The notes under the pieces: generated by a model | The model's input: the letters and a program-made list of their open reading frames with translations, nothing else | Databases searched by the model: none | What the model was told of the DNA's origin: nothing | From: Psophocarpus tetragonolobus | Taxonomy: Eukaryota; Streptophyta; Magnoliopsida; Fabales; Fabaceae | DNA length: 64,000 nucleotides | Reading direction: 5' to 3' | Assembly (NCBI GenBank): GCA_037954015.1 | Contig: CM075691.1 | Span: 26,184,861-26,248,860 of the forward strand | Program-made: the position numbers and the translations under genes | Shown here: piece after piece, positions 35,301 through 46,639 of the stretch | How positions within the stretch are numbered: the first letter of the stretch is position 1 | How the letters are laid out: the number at the start of each line of letters is the position of its first letter

Positions 35301-36820
35301 ATTTGCTTAAGCAATGAAATGAAACCTCACAATTACTCTGAATTATTTAAACTGATTGATTAAAGCTCAGAAAGTGTGATTTGAGTATGAGGGAATAGTC
35401 CTATTTATAATAGTGTGTATTATTTTGAAAAGGTATAAAGTAGACAAAGTGTAATTACTCTTTTGTTCTTTACAGTTGCAACAATTTTCCTTTAGTCTTT
35501 ATTGTTTAAGACACATTTTGGTCCCCATAATAGTAATTTTTTAACTCTTTTAACTATCTATGATATTTGAAGTTATCCAAAGTGGTTATACTATACAGAT
35601 ATTTAAAACTGCTGTAAAACTATATCATAAAAAAGGAAGTTAGTTGTTTCATCTTTTCAGCTGCGTGGCTTATGCACGCCACGTGGGCTCAAAATAAGGA
35701 ATAAAATGTAAAAAATGGTTAAATATGGCGACATAGAACGAATAATGTAAGTCAATTTTGTTATATGTAAACATTTTATCAGAAATTATGAGATAATAGA
35801 CTCATATCTCCATTGGTTATAGTTGTTAATAAGATGAGAAAGACAATATTCGTTCATTGCAAACTAATTACAAAAGTAAGATTGTATAAAATAATATATA
35901 TATATATATGATTAATATAGTATAATATATTATTTGAATAGTACTATTTAAATCATATAAATGAAATTTAATCTCAAACATCTCAAAGTATTTCATTTAT
36001 TTAATATAATATAGTCAGATTAAACCAATAATTTAATTAATGTTTTAATTTTTATTTTTAAATAATACACGACATTAATTTTAATTTTATATTTTTAATT
36101 GAAAGTAAAAATAGTGACAATGATTTTTTTAAATTATAATTTTAATATATAATATATAGTTAAATTAAACCATATGATTATAGGTTTCATAAAAAATAAT
36201 TTTTAGTCTTTAAAATTTAAAAATATTTATTTTATTTCCAAAATCAGTGTTTTGTTTATATTTATGTTATTCGTATATAAGTCCTGATGTATTTGACTGT
36301 GTCGGGTGTAAAATTAAAGATTGCAGGAATTGGAATTGAGAAGAAAAACGATTCACAAATACAGAATCATGCTTTTGTCACTCATTTAGCACTTCAAAGC
36401 AAAAACATTTAGAAAAAGATAATAGTTTATATCAGAGCAAATAAACTCAACAAAATTCTGCACTAAACTAACAAAAAGTCTGCATAAAAAATTGGTTCAA
36501 TTGCTGCAGAATTTCAGCTTCTTATAGCTGCAAAAAGCCTACATAACGCAACTCACAATATGGTAACCTCTGTTACTTAAAATAGGGTATTATTACCTCA
36601 AATTAACAAGTCAAAAGTTGCAGAATTCACATTCAGACTCAGCTAAATTCAAATTTCACTAACCAAACATAAACTGGAATTACACATTAATCAACTCAAA
36701 CAATATAATCAGAGCGAAATAAGATTTCAGACACACACAAGCTGAAATTCAAACAAACATAGTACGATATTCAAAATGAAATCGTAGATGCTTAAACACT
36801 AAAAAGGCACTGAGAGGGCA
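35301..36820. other. Distal upstream of C and AT-rich DNA
   Basis: Reverse image of 39720-41170. No gene seen. It includes a short (AT)n at 35889-35910, mirrored at 40628-40648, and a stretch at 36300-36780 ('gttgcagaattcac', 'caaaaagcctacataacgc') whose mirror runs on from the plant-transposon ORF, so it is probably that element's 3' flank. Confidence 0.55.
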
Positions 36821-36822
36821 CT

Positions 36823-37100
36823 CTAGTCCTCTGGAGAGAGAACATTTAGCTGATCCAATCTTTCAGATACAGTCTCAAGACTATCGGTCAACTCCTTGAA
36901 CTCCTTACTGTGCATTTCTTGCATATCACCTACCTTTGTCAAAATCATTTCTTCAAAAGTTGAGAGAGCTTTGGGTTTAAATTCTTTAAAATTTATTTCA
37001 GCTTCAATTTCTTCCTTATTTAGCCACCCTTCATCATATTTAACTAGCTTCATCTTCTTCGATGCTCTATGTTTCACAAAATGAACTTTACAATTTGGAC
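36823..37100 (-). pseudogene. C-terminal part of a plant-transposon-type ORF (left arm)
   Basis: Minus-strand frame KMKLVKYDEGWLNKEEIEAE, FKEFKPKALSTFEEMIL, VGDMQEMHSKEFKEL, SERLDQLNVLSPED then stop. It is the mirror of 39447-39713, with coiled-coil-like heptads. Homology between the arms stops at about 37100 (AAAGTTCATTTT), where the sequence changes into the leader of an LTR element. Confidence 0.75.
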
Positions 37101-37640
37101 AGATCAAAGCACTCAAAATTGAACTGGAATATTTAGAAAATAGAATAGCAAAAACTCAACAAGGAAAATGCAAAAATGAATTCCAAAACACCTGGCCACA
37201 GCATTGTGGTTTTCGCCATAGGGATGTGGTTTTATGGTAAGGTGCCTCTTAGGACTTCAATTGAGCATGACACAACACCAAACAAAGGAAAGAGTATAGG
37301 CACGAGAAATTAGAAATAAAAATAAGCATATGATTCAATGGAATGAACAAGAAAGTTGAATAAAAAAAATTGAGAAGCAACATCACCTAAAAAAATGGGC
37401 ATAGAATTTTTTTTGAATTTTATAAACAAAAAATTTATAACAAAACTTCAAGACAACAAACACTTCAAGACAACAATCACTTCAAGACAAGCAAGAATAT
37501 ATGTTAAACAACACATATGGATTGAAAATAAAATAGAATGGACTAGAAGAGAAGGTGACAAAACATTGAACCGAAAAATAAAACAAGATAGGATAGGATA
37601 GGACAAGAACCTCTATCAGAGCCTAAGCTTTGATACCACT
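37101..37640 (-). other. Leader of an LTR retrotransposon, with primer binding site
   Basis: On the minus strand the LTR at 37641-38639 is followed by AG and then TGGTATCAAAGC (37627-37638), close to the usual primer site for initiator Met tRNA (TGGTATCAGAGC). About 500 bp of non-coding leader follow and then the break at about 37100. The rest of the element is absent. Confidence 0.65.
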
Positions 37641-38639
37641 TGATGCATCCCTCCCCAAGGCAAGATTGAAGAATCCTTAATGAAGAGAATGCTCCCAAGA
37701 TCCTTGCTCATAGAGGTCCAAGGTTGAAGAAATGGAGGTGGAAGTATAGGAGATGGAGGTGAGGTAGGCACCACTTCTTCAATGAAGGAGATAAGCCATG
37801 GTGAAGCTAGCCACAAAGGAAGGAACCCTTGGTAATAGCATGAAGGACTCTCATAAGAGTGGAGAGAACATGAACACTCACTAAGAACAAAGAACTCTCA
37901 AATTTAGAGAAAGGTTATTTTCATTCAAATGAGTGTTAAAAACCACATAAAGGAGGGAATGCTCTATTTATATAGCAAAGCATGAACCATGGGCTTAGGA
38001 TCCCAAGTTGAACATCCAACATGCTTAATTAAGGGTTAGTTGGTTTAATTTAGTGTTAGTTTAGCATGTGCTCAATTAACACTAATTTAATCAAACTAAA
38101 GATTCAAACATGGTCCTAAAAATATGGATCCATGTTCCCTCTAGTTTGAATTTGAATTTTGGAGGAAAATGACATGACACTTCCAAAATTCAAATTCAAA
38201 TAAGAAGCAACAAGAATCAGACATGTAGGAGTGAGAAAGCACATGTGGAGTGAGACAAGGGGACAAGGGGGTCCACATGTCTCCTACATGCTTCATGTGT
38301 TGGTTAGAAAGGTTTTAGAAGCAATTAGGGGTGTGGAAATTAATGATCACACATCCAAATGCATTCTAGATAGGCTCAACTAATTAACACACTCCACAAA
38401 GAGACTAATTACACCTCCTAAAGAAAAAAAAAACTATAGCCCAAAATACAAGGCCGAAAATAAAACTAACTACACCCCTAAAATCCTAATGACTTAAGGG
38501 TGGTTATACAAGCCTAAAAATGGTAAAATTAATACAATTAAATGGAACATGTCATAAACTAGGCTCTTTGAAGCTTCATCCAGTCATACTCCTTTCTTAT
38601 TGGTCCTAGCTCAAGCCCATGCTAGACATGCATGCATCA
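37641..38639 (-). repeat. 999 bp LTR in the spacer of the inverted repeat
   Basis: Ends are TGATGCATGCATG… and …GGGATGCATCA (minus-strand reading), so the TG…CA ends carry an inverted TGATGCAT/ATGCATCA. A primer site directly after the left end makes it a 5' LTR. It lies directly against a Copia RT fragment on its right (38640), which suggests insertion into that sequence. No second LTR is present in the window. Confidence 0.75.
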
Positions 38640-38640
38640 C

Positions 38641-38870
38641 TTCCAATGACATACTTTTAGCTCAAGTATATGTTGATGATATAATCTTTAGATCGGCTAA
38701 CACCTCTCTATTTGAGGACTTTGTTTCCAAAATATTGGGGAGTTTGATATGTCAATGATGGGAGAATTGAATTTCTTCTTAGGTTTGCAGGTCAAGCAAA
38801 TGGTGAAAGAAATTTTCCTATACTAGTCAAAGTATACCAAAGAGCTACTCAAGAAATTTGGAAATTTCCA
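38641..38870 (+). pseudogene. Copia RT fragment with YVDD
   Basis: Plus frame LAQVYVDDIIFRSANTSLFE, then shifted LNFFLGLQVKQMV, then SKYTKELLKKF: the palm region of a Copia RT, in the wording typical of SIRE/Maximus-type plant elements. Flanked on the left by the LTR and on the right, without a gap, by the plant-transposon ORF. Confidence 0.7.
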
Positions 38871-38877
38871 TGATGAT

Positions 38878-39713
38878 TTCGGGTTTCAAGGCTTAGCAAA
38901 ATTTGTTCAGTTAAAGGGAAAATTTTATCTAGATTGGGTTAGAGTATTTTATTCAAATATGAGATACGATGATTTTGGAAATTTGATTTCTAAAGTGAAG
39001 AGGAAGAAAATTCTTTTTTCTGAAGAAATTTTTCTAAGTATTGGTGGTATCTCTAATGATGGTATAGATGTTTCTGTAGCTGATTTGAAAAAGGAAAATG
39101 TGAAATATAATAAGGTGGATCTGTATAAGTCTATGTTAGTGAATCTCGTACAATGGGAAGAAGAAAAAGCAGCTAAGAGGAATGAGAAAAAAATTATGTA
39201 TAACACAGGTGGCATAAAGGTAGATCATAGACTCTTTCACTACTCTTTAGCATAGATTATTGTAGTTAGGGGATGTAATCATGCTCAAATTAGTGAAAAG
39301 GATATGGTTATGATGAAAGTTATTATGGACACAATGATCAAGACTAGAAGGTTGGATGATTATAAGTGCCCTATGCTTTCTTTATCTCCAAAGTTTGGGA
39401 ACACTATGGAGTTGACGCATCTAATGACGCTAGAGAAATAACTTGGAAAGTTCATTTTTTGAAAGATAGAGCATTGAAGAAGATGAACCTAGTTAAATAT
39501 GATGAAGGATGGCTAAATAAGGAAGAAATTCAAGCTGAAAGAAATTTTAAAGAATTTAAACCCAAAGCTCTCTCACTATTTGAAGAAATAATTTTGAGGA
39601 AGGTAGGTGATATGCAAGAAATGCAGAGAAAGGAGTTTAAGGAGCTGAAAGATAGTCTTGAGACTATATCTGAAAGATTGGATAAGCTAAACGTTCTCTT
39701 TCTAGAGGATTGA
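38878..39713 (+). pseudogene. Plant-transposon-type ORF (transposase_32-like), two frames
   Basis: First frame, FQGLAKFVQLKGKFYLDWV through the block at 38959-39255, ends in TAG. A shifted frame then carries the RGCNHAQISEKDMV segment and continues at 39366-39713 (PYAFFISKVWEHYGVDAS … LNVLFLED stop). The FY-N-V opening, RG-NHA-IS-D and PYA-IS-WEHYGVD pieces match the 'putative plant transposon protein' domain that plant retroelements often carry outside gag-pol. The end is predicted coiled coil. Broken by at least one stop and one frameshift. The part from 39445 on is mirrored at 36823-37100. Confidence 0.6.
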
Positions 39714-41357
39714 GTGCCCTCTCAATGCCTTTTTAGTGTTTAAGCATTTAGGATTTCATTTTGTATATCGTACTATGTTTGTTTGAATTTCAGCTTGTGT
39801 GTCTGAAATCTTATTTCGATCTGATTATGTTGTTTGTGTTGATTAATCTATAATTCCAGTTTATGTTTGGTTAGTGAAATTTGAATTTAGCTGAGTCTGA
39901 ATGTGAATTCTGCAACTTTTGACTTGTTAATTTGAGGTAATAATACCCTATTTTAAGTAACAGAGGTTACCATATTGTGAGTTGCGTTTTGTAGGCTTTT
40001 TGCAGCTATAAGAAGCTGAAATTGTGCAGCAGTTGAACCAATTTTTTATGCAGACTTTTTGTTGGTTTAGTGCAGAATTGTGCAGAATTTTTGTTGAGTT
40101 TATTTGCTCTGATATAAACTATTGTCGTTTTCTAATGTTCTTGCTTTGAAGTGCTAAATTGGTGACAAAAACATGTTTTTGTACTTGCGAATCGCTTTTC
40201 TTCTCAATTCCAATCCTCTCAATCTTCAATTTCACACTTGACACTGTCAAATACACCAGGACCTATAAACAAATAATATTAATACAAACAAAAAATTAAT
40301 TTTATGACTAAAATAAATATTTTTGAATTTTAAGGACTAAAAATTATTTTTGATGAAACCTATATCCATATTTTTTAATTTGACTATATATTATATATTA
40401 AAATTATAATTTAAAAAAATCATTGTCACTATTTTTACTTTCAATTAAAGATATAAAATTAAAATTAATGTTGTCTATTATTTAAAAGTAAAAATTAAAA
40501 CATTAATTAAATTATTGGTTTAATCTGACTATATTATATTAAATAAATGCAATACTTTGAGATGTTTCTGATTAAATTTCATTTATATGATTTACATAGT
40601 GCTATTCAAATAATATATTATACTATATTAATCATATATATATATATATTATTTTATACAATCTTACTTTTGTAATTAGTTTGCAATGAACGAATATTGT
40701 CTTTCTCATCTTATTAACAACTATAACCGATGGAGATATCAGTCTATTATCTCATAATTTCTGATAAAATGTTTACATATAACAAAATTGACTTAGATTA
40801 TTCGTTCTATGTCGCCATATTTAACCATTTTTTACATTTTATTCCTTATTTTGAGCCCACGTCGCGTGCATAAGCCACGCAGCTGAAAAGATGAAACAAC
40901 TAACTTCCTTTTTTATGATATAGTTTTACAGCAGTTTTAAATATCTGGATAGTATAACCACTTTGGATAACTTCAAATATCATAAATGGTTAAAAGAGTT
41001 AAAAAATTACTATTATAGGGACCAAATGTGTCTTAAACAATAAAGACTAAAGAAAAATTGTTGCAACTATAAAAAACAAAAGAGTAATTACACTTTGTCT
41101 ACTTTATACCTTTTCAAAATAATACACACTTTTATACATAGGACTATTCCCTCATACTCAAATCACACTTTATGTTGGCCTGCCACTTTAGAGGTTATTA
41201 CATACTAAAGAGAAGGTAGGGACAATGAAAGAAAGAAACTTAAGGCTTTTTAGCTTCCTTCTTCCCATTTACATCCAATGCACTTAATTTTGGGACAGAA
41301 AAGAAGTTGATTCAGGTAAGGTTTATTCCTTTCTATCACATTGCAATTTAGCTCAAC
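39714..41357. other. Upstream region of gene D
   Basis: 39720-40260 is the 3' flank of the plant-transposon ORF. 40260-41357 is the mirror of the C upstream region, with 'gactaaagaaaaattgttgca' and 'acactttgtctactttat'. The conserved AAAGCCGTGGCAT block is missing here (junction CACACTTTATGTTGGCC near 41170). Confidence 0.6.
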
Positions 41358-41417
41358 ATGAATAGCATTGGCTAGTTCTGTTCAATGCAATAACAGATAA
41401 GAGGTAGGATCCGGAAG

Positions 41418-44400
41418 ATGCTTGCTGCCAAAATATCAGATGATAATGTTTTTGTGAAGAAAATAGTGGAAAAGCATAAGCCTGAGGGGACAGATTATGA
41501 TGTCAACCCACTTCTGGAATTAATTGAGGATCTTCTTGGACTTATCTTCTTGAGTTTTGAAGATGCTGCATTAACGGTATGATGCTAATAGCTTAACAAG
41601 TTGTTTACGTAACAGCCAAGAAAAATTTTAAGGGATTCAAATTAACTAATTTGCTCACCCAATAAAAAATAGACACCCATGCTAGTAAACTTTTGTTTTA
41701 ATTAAGATCTGGATTTTTCTTAGATTTTCCTGTAATGTTAGTATGACTAACCCAAAATTTTCTTTCAGGCTTCCCTTGAAGACAAAAGCCACCTTCCTGA
41801 CCTCACAAACATGCTGGATGCTCTATCTCCTAAGATTAATAGGATTTCCTGTGAGGTGATAGAAAATATCCTAGACTTTCTAGACCAAATTTTTTATATC
41901 ATTATCTGTGTACTCATAGAAACAATGATAAACAGACTTGATAAATTACCAAAAGATTTGAGCTACCTACAGATATTCTGTTTTTAATTTGTAAAACAGA
42001 TATATAATATTTAATTGCCGCAACACTGCAAGCCTTATTTTCCTTATTAATAAACCGGCAGGCATAATTTTCCCCAATGAAACAAATTAACAATATCAAA
42101 CTCAACTTGAAATTTCAGATTTCTTACAATACTCTGGATGGTGTAGATGAACATTCCAAAACAATTGAACTATTTGACATGCTTACAATGTTCAAGTGGG
42201 ATGTAAAGATAGTGCTGGTCTTAGCAGCTTTTGCTCGGTCATACGGTGAATTTTGGCTGCTAGCCGAAATTCATTATACAAACTCAGTTGCCAAACCAAT
42301 GGCAATTCTTAAACAACTATCTAGTATGTTGGAGCATGCAAACTCACTGAAACCACGGTTTCATACCCTTAATGATTTAGTTAAAAACATATTGGAGGCG
42401 GTCAAGTGTGTCATAAAGTTCCATGATCTGCCAACTATAGAAACACCAGCCTACACCACTGCTTATAACTATATCCCAGTTGCTTCCTACTGGACCATAA
42501 GAAGTATTGTGGCTTGTGCAGCTCAGATTCCCCGTCTCACAAGGTATGTTGCCTTTCATTTTAAGAATGGTCATCTTTTTAAATTCTTTTTATAAATAAA
42601 ACCACCAAAGCAGACGACAGATATACAATCATCGAATCATGTACTACATGGGAGGGTTTGTTTAATACAACATACACAAGTAATAATAATATATGAAGAA
42701 CGCTATTTCAGGATCTTCCCATACACTGAAACTCAGGAGCTATCCTCGTTGACATTCAAAATCAAAACCATAATCGATCATCTCAAGCAGGAAATCGATA
42801 GCCTTAGTCAATATTATAGAACTCCAAAAATTGAAATGATATCTAGGGCGAGAACATTTAAGATGGAAGATGACTCGACACGTGTTTTACTTGATTTATT
42901 TTCAAAGACCCACATTGACAACAAAAAGGTTCTCAAAGCTTTGATTTACTCAGGGGATGATATTCTACCTCTATATGATGGTGTTACCAAGAAAAGGGTA
43001 TGATTTTCTGACACATTAACTACCAACATGATGGATTAGAATTATGAAAAGTTGAGTTTATGATGCTAATGTTTGTATAATTAATGGAAAATTGAAAACA
43101 AGCAGGTTAGCCTTGAGCCACTGAGATGGAAGAATGTGCTGCTTCTATTTTCAGGCATTGAGATTTCCACAGACGAGCTTCTGATTATTGAACAGATCTA
43201 TAGCGAATCAAAGGCTCATGCACCAAGAATGGAGAGTAGCTATGAGTTGCTTTGGATCCCTATTGTGGACTCTAATTTTGAATGGACAGGCCCAAAGCAA
43301 AAGCAATTTGAGGAACTGAAAGAGCTCATGAAATGCTACTCAGTGTATCATCCTTTTTTGATAGACAAACCAGTGATCCGGTTCATCCAGAGGGAATGGA
43401 AATACAAGAATAAGCCAATTATTGTGGTTCTGGATCCACAAGGGAGGGTCTCTTCCCCCAATGCTATTTACATGATGTGGATTTGGGGAAGTGCTTCCTA
43501 TCCTTTCACAAGTTCTAGAGAAGAAGCTCTATGGAGGGAAGAGACCTGGAGACTTGATTTGTTAGTAGATCACATTGACTTTGAAATATCGGAGTGGGTA
43601 AGCATATATTTTTTTCTAGCAAATATACTTCTCGTTTTCCTTTTGTAGTGTAATTAGCCTACCATGTTTGACAACACAGTCCCAACACATATGGTTAATG
43701 TTGTACAAAACCAAATAAACCATTTAAGATTAACATCAATTTTATAGAATAATACTGAATGGTTGTTTTTACTACCTTTTCTTGTTTTGAAAACAAGTCA
43801 ACATGAATTTATGATTGCACAGATTAGGCGTGGAAAATACATTTTCTTGTACGGAGCAGATGACCCAGAATGGGTAAGAGGATTTGTGAAGGAAGCCCGC
43901 AAGGTTGCAACACTTACTCAAGTATCCTTAGAGATGATATATGTGGGCAAAAGCAACAAAAAAGAGCAAGTGCAGAAAATCATTGACACCATAATTCGTG
44001 AAACGCTCAACACTCGATACTGGTCAGATCTGCTAATGATATGGTTCTTCTGGAACCGTCTTGAGAAGATGTTGTTCTCCAAGCGTCAATACAATCAAAC
44101 CAATGACGATAATCTCGTGATGAAGGAAATCAACAAGCTTCTGATCTATGACCAGCATGGTGGATCGATTATTCTGGCAAGAGGGTCTAACATAGTGGTC
44201 ATTGGAGACGCCACAACGGCATTGCAAACTTTGGTAGAGTACGATATGTGGGAAGAAAATGCTGAAAGAGATGGGTTTGGACAAGCTTTCAAGAGCCACT
44301 ACGACAAGATTCATTCACTTGTTGTTGCTAGTCCTTTCAGGATTGAGTTCTCTCAAATAATCGAGAGAACGAATATCCAGAGCCATTGCTGGGGTGCTGT

Positions 44401-44505
44401 AAGTGTCTTGGCCACGTGAATGTGCTGACCACCTTTCAGTGTTGTCATGATGATAAACTTGATGAAGACTTCTTTGCCGCAACTCTTAAGCTTCCTACCA
44501 TTTGA
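41418..44505 (+). CDS. SEO protein D, near-complete, C-terminal frameshift
   Basis: Six exons: 41418-41576, 41769-41855, 42119-42543, 42712-42997, 43106-43597 and 43823-44505, with GT/AG borders and phases identical to gene A. Exons 1-5 are open: MLAAKISDD…, ISCE|ISYNTLDGVDEHSKT, GEFWLLAEI, SKTHIDNKKVLKALIY, LLLFSGIEIST, WKYKNKPIIVVLDPQG, MMWIWGSASYPF. Exon 6 begins IRRGKYIFLYGADDPEWVRG. Near 44376 one C is missing (ATCCAGAG versus ATCCCAGAG in gene E), so the frame leaves the family reading and stops at 44419 (about 681 aa). The family's last ~43 residues with the Cys/His end (LLGCCKC…TFQCCHDDKLDEDFFAA), still present out of frame up to 44505, are lost. Exon 2 lacks 21 bp in frame compared with B. 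Two tiny upstream frames precede the start (41358-41375 and ATG-CAA-TAA at 41385-41393). It could be a recent pseudogene or make a protein with an altered tail. Confidence 0.82.
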
Positions 44506-44715
44506 CCGTTCATTGTTCATTTGCGAGCCTCTGTTTCTATTGAGACATTGATGTTTTATTTTTATTTTTTCTTTATACTTGGTGTATCAGGTGAGATATG
44601 ACTCCGAAGATAATAATGGACTATTTAATTTTCCTTTAAGAGTTATGATTTTGAACCATAAGCTATTCTATAAATATGTTTCGAATGAAATTATAACTGA
44701 GTTTTTACTTTTTTG

Positions 44716-45761
44716 TGACACATAGATTTCTCTCTAGAATTTATCAATAAATTCTTCTTTGTCTGTAAGATATCATCTATCTTTTGTTAAACCATTATCT
44801 TGGTTATCCAATTCTCTTTTTTTTTTTGTTAACTTATTTATTTCTAACCTAGATATATCCGTAAAACGAATTCAATTCCTTTGGATTTACATCAACTGGT
44901 ATAAAGCTTTGGCTCTAGGTTTGGAACTATAGTGGATATTTTTTATACAAAGTGTTTAATAGAAGGTTATTTGTGTTTATTTGCAGTTGAGGGAAGAAGT
45001 TATAGTAATGTGGTGAGCGAAAGATTGATGAATAAACTCAACTTACCAACAAGTCTTCATCCTAGACAAACTAAGTTTAGATTCTCTATTGGAAAATAGT
45101 GGATGAAGTGACATGCGATATTGCTCTTTTGGACTCATGTCATTTTCTTTTAAGGAGATCTTGGCTTAAGGATAAAAAAATTAATTCTAAAAAACTTTTA
45201 GTTTATTTGGTGCATGAAGAATGCAAAGTTAATTTGAAATTTCTAGCACCAAGCCAAGTTTGTAATGATCAACATAAGTTGAAGGAGAAAATAGAAAAAG
45301 AGAGAGAAGAAAAGACAAAAATAAAAAAAGAAAAGCGTGAAGAGGAAGAGAGAGAAAAAGAAAGAAAAAGATAGAAAAAGAACAATAAAATTTTAACTTC
45401 TAATGATTTTGCTTCTTCTCTTGATATTTTAAATGCACGCGATCATGAGTATACAACCCACAAATTGTCATGTGTGAGGAAGAAAAGTGTTGATATCACT
45501 TCTAAAGCATCATTGTGAGAGATAAATTTTTCTTTAGAACTTATCAAAGAATTCTTCCTTGTGGCGTTCTACAAGACTTATTAAGGGTAAATCATCACTC
45601 TTGAGGCGTCATATGACTTATCTTTCATCTTTGGCAGTAGCAGTATTTATCCCTTCGTTAAAAAATTCTTATTTACCCAATTCTCATTTTTTTGGTTAAC
45701 TTATTACATTCCAACCTAGATAGATCCGTAAAATGAATCCAACCCCTTTAAATTTACAACA
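44716..45761 (+). mobile_element. Small degenerate Ty3/gypsy element with two LTRs
   Basis: Direct repeats 44716-44894 and 45514-45761 share 'tgtga…aga…atttatcaa…aattcttc', 'ttggttaacttatt', 'aacctagata…atccgtaaaa' and 'ccttt…atttacaaca'. The left one is followed by ACTGGTATAAAGCTTTGGC, a primer-site-like sequence; the right one is preceded by GAGGAAGAAAAG, a polypurine tract (the tract and the first bases before TGTGA are ambiguous). The interior carries only a gypsy protease-linker remnant. About 1.05 kb in total and non-autonomous. Confidence 0.6.
44984..45374 (+). pseudogene. Gypsy protease-to-RT linker remnant
   Basis: Reads VEGRSYSNVVSERLMNKLNL, then FSIGK-(stop)-DEVTCDIALLDSCHFLLRRSW, VYLVHEECKVNLKFLAPSQV and a Lys/Glu-rich tail. 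This corresponds to CSNVASERLVxKLxL … CDVVPMxAxHILLGRPWQ … LKPLSPSEV in plant Ty3/gypsy polyproteins. It sits between the two short LTRs. Confidence 0.6.
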
Positions 45762-46215
45762 GATGATCATTTTTTTTTACTGTATTTAAGTTTTGTAATG
45801 ATTATAAATAAAATATTATTTTTTAATTACAATTTATTCCTTTAATACCTCTATTACCTATTATTATTAGATTGATCGATATTAGTGATCCCATTTTTGT
45901 CACTATAAATAAACACAACATTGTGTGGTAATTTGAGATACACATTAACATACTTTTATATGGTAATATGCCAGGTTATTCTCATTTTCTGTTGAGGTAT
46001 CACAACAACTATGTCACTAGAGACCCATTATAAACTTTCCACATCATTTTCTTTTCAAAACTTCTTTTCATTTTTCTAATCACTATTAGTGGTAGTTGGT
46101 TGAGCTAAATGACCTTTCTGATCGATAATCTGCAGATCTTCATTTTGTTGATAGTGTCTATCAACAATGTCTTGAAACAACCATTGATGTGCTCCCACCC
46201 ATATCCTTTTGCACA
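45762..46215. other. Intergenic, mirror of 32320-32675
   Basis: 45880-46080 is the inverse of 32440-32670. A phrase 'gcacatcgatggttgtttcaagac' (32335, inverted at about 46165) recurs in altered form at 57745, so it belongs to a repeat that also lies beside gene E. No gene. Confidence 0.5.
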
Positions 46216-46505
46216 AATTAAGGACGGAAAATACTTGTATGGAGGAGATGACCCAAAATGGGTAAAGAGGATTTGTGAAGGGAGCCCGCAAGGTTGCAAC
46301 ACTTACACAAATATCCTTAGAGATGATATATGTCAGCAAAAGCAACCAAAAAGAGCAAGTGCAAAAAATCATTGACACCATAATTCGTGAAAAAATTAAC
46401 ACTCAATACTGGACAGAGTAGGTAATGATATGGTTCTTCTAGAACTTTCTTGAGAAGATGCTCTTCTCCAAGCTTTTGATCTATGACCAATTTGGTGGAT
46501 GGTGG
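46216..46505 (+). pseudogene. SEO exon 6 fragment, right arm
   Basis: Begins at an intact acceptor-like GCACAAATT with IKDGKY-LYGGDDPKWVKR, then shifts (EGSPQGCNTYT from EARKVATLTQ, QKIIDTIIRE) and stops at TAG after YWTE. It later shows LLIYDQFGG. It is a separate SEO gene's last exon, 1.7 kb downstream of D, with at least two frameshifts and missing about half of the exon. Confidence 0.75.
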
Positions 46506-46639
46506 ATGTTGGTCATCCTTCACGGTTTTCTCCTAAAAAGGTGCTTATGGGTGTTAAGGAAGAAGGGTACTTATAAAAGACCCTTGGCCTCAACTCTTAA
46601 ACGATATGAGACTTCAGGTGTGAGGAGAGTGTGACACGT

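Larger units (their letters stand above)
28367..37100. repeat. Left arm of the giant inverted repeat
   Basis: About 8.7 kb whose order and sequence recur reversed at 39445-50536. Matching landmarks (left/right): Copia RNase H 28400/50500, (AT)n(GATA)n 28800/50060, diverged SEO exon 2 29430/49405, SEO upstream block 30880/47920, SEO exon 6 fragment 32250/46300, exon 5 32900/43350, exon 3 34200/42200, exon 1 34950/41500, plant-transposon ORF 36900/39650. The left arm is shorter mainly because a segment equal to right-arm 43600-45880 is missing at about 32690. Confidence 0.9.

Noticed and set aside
41957..41986. Apparent frameshift and stop after PKDLSYLQIF in D compared with the frame at 34417-34704
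   Set aside because: Lies in intron 2: the exon 2 donor is TGTGAG|GTGATA at 41855, with the next exon at 42119 in phase, so the change is not in coding sequence.
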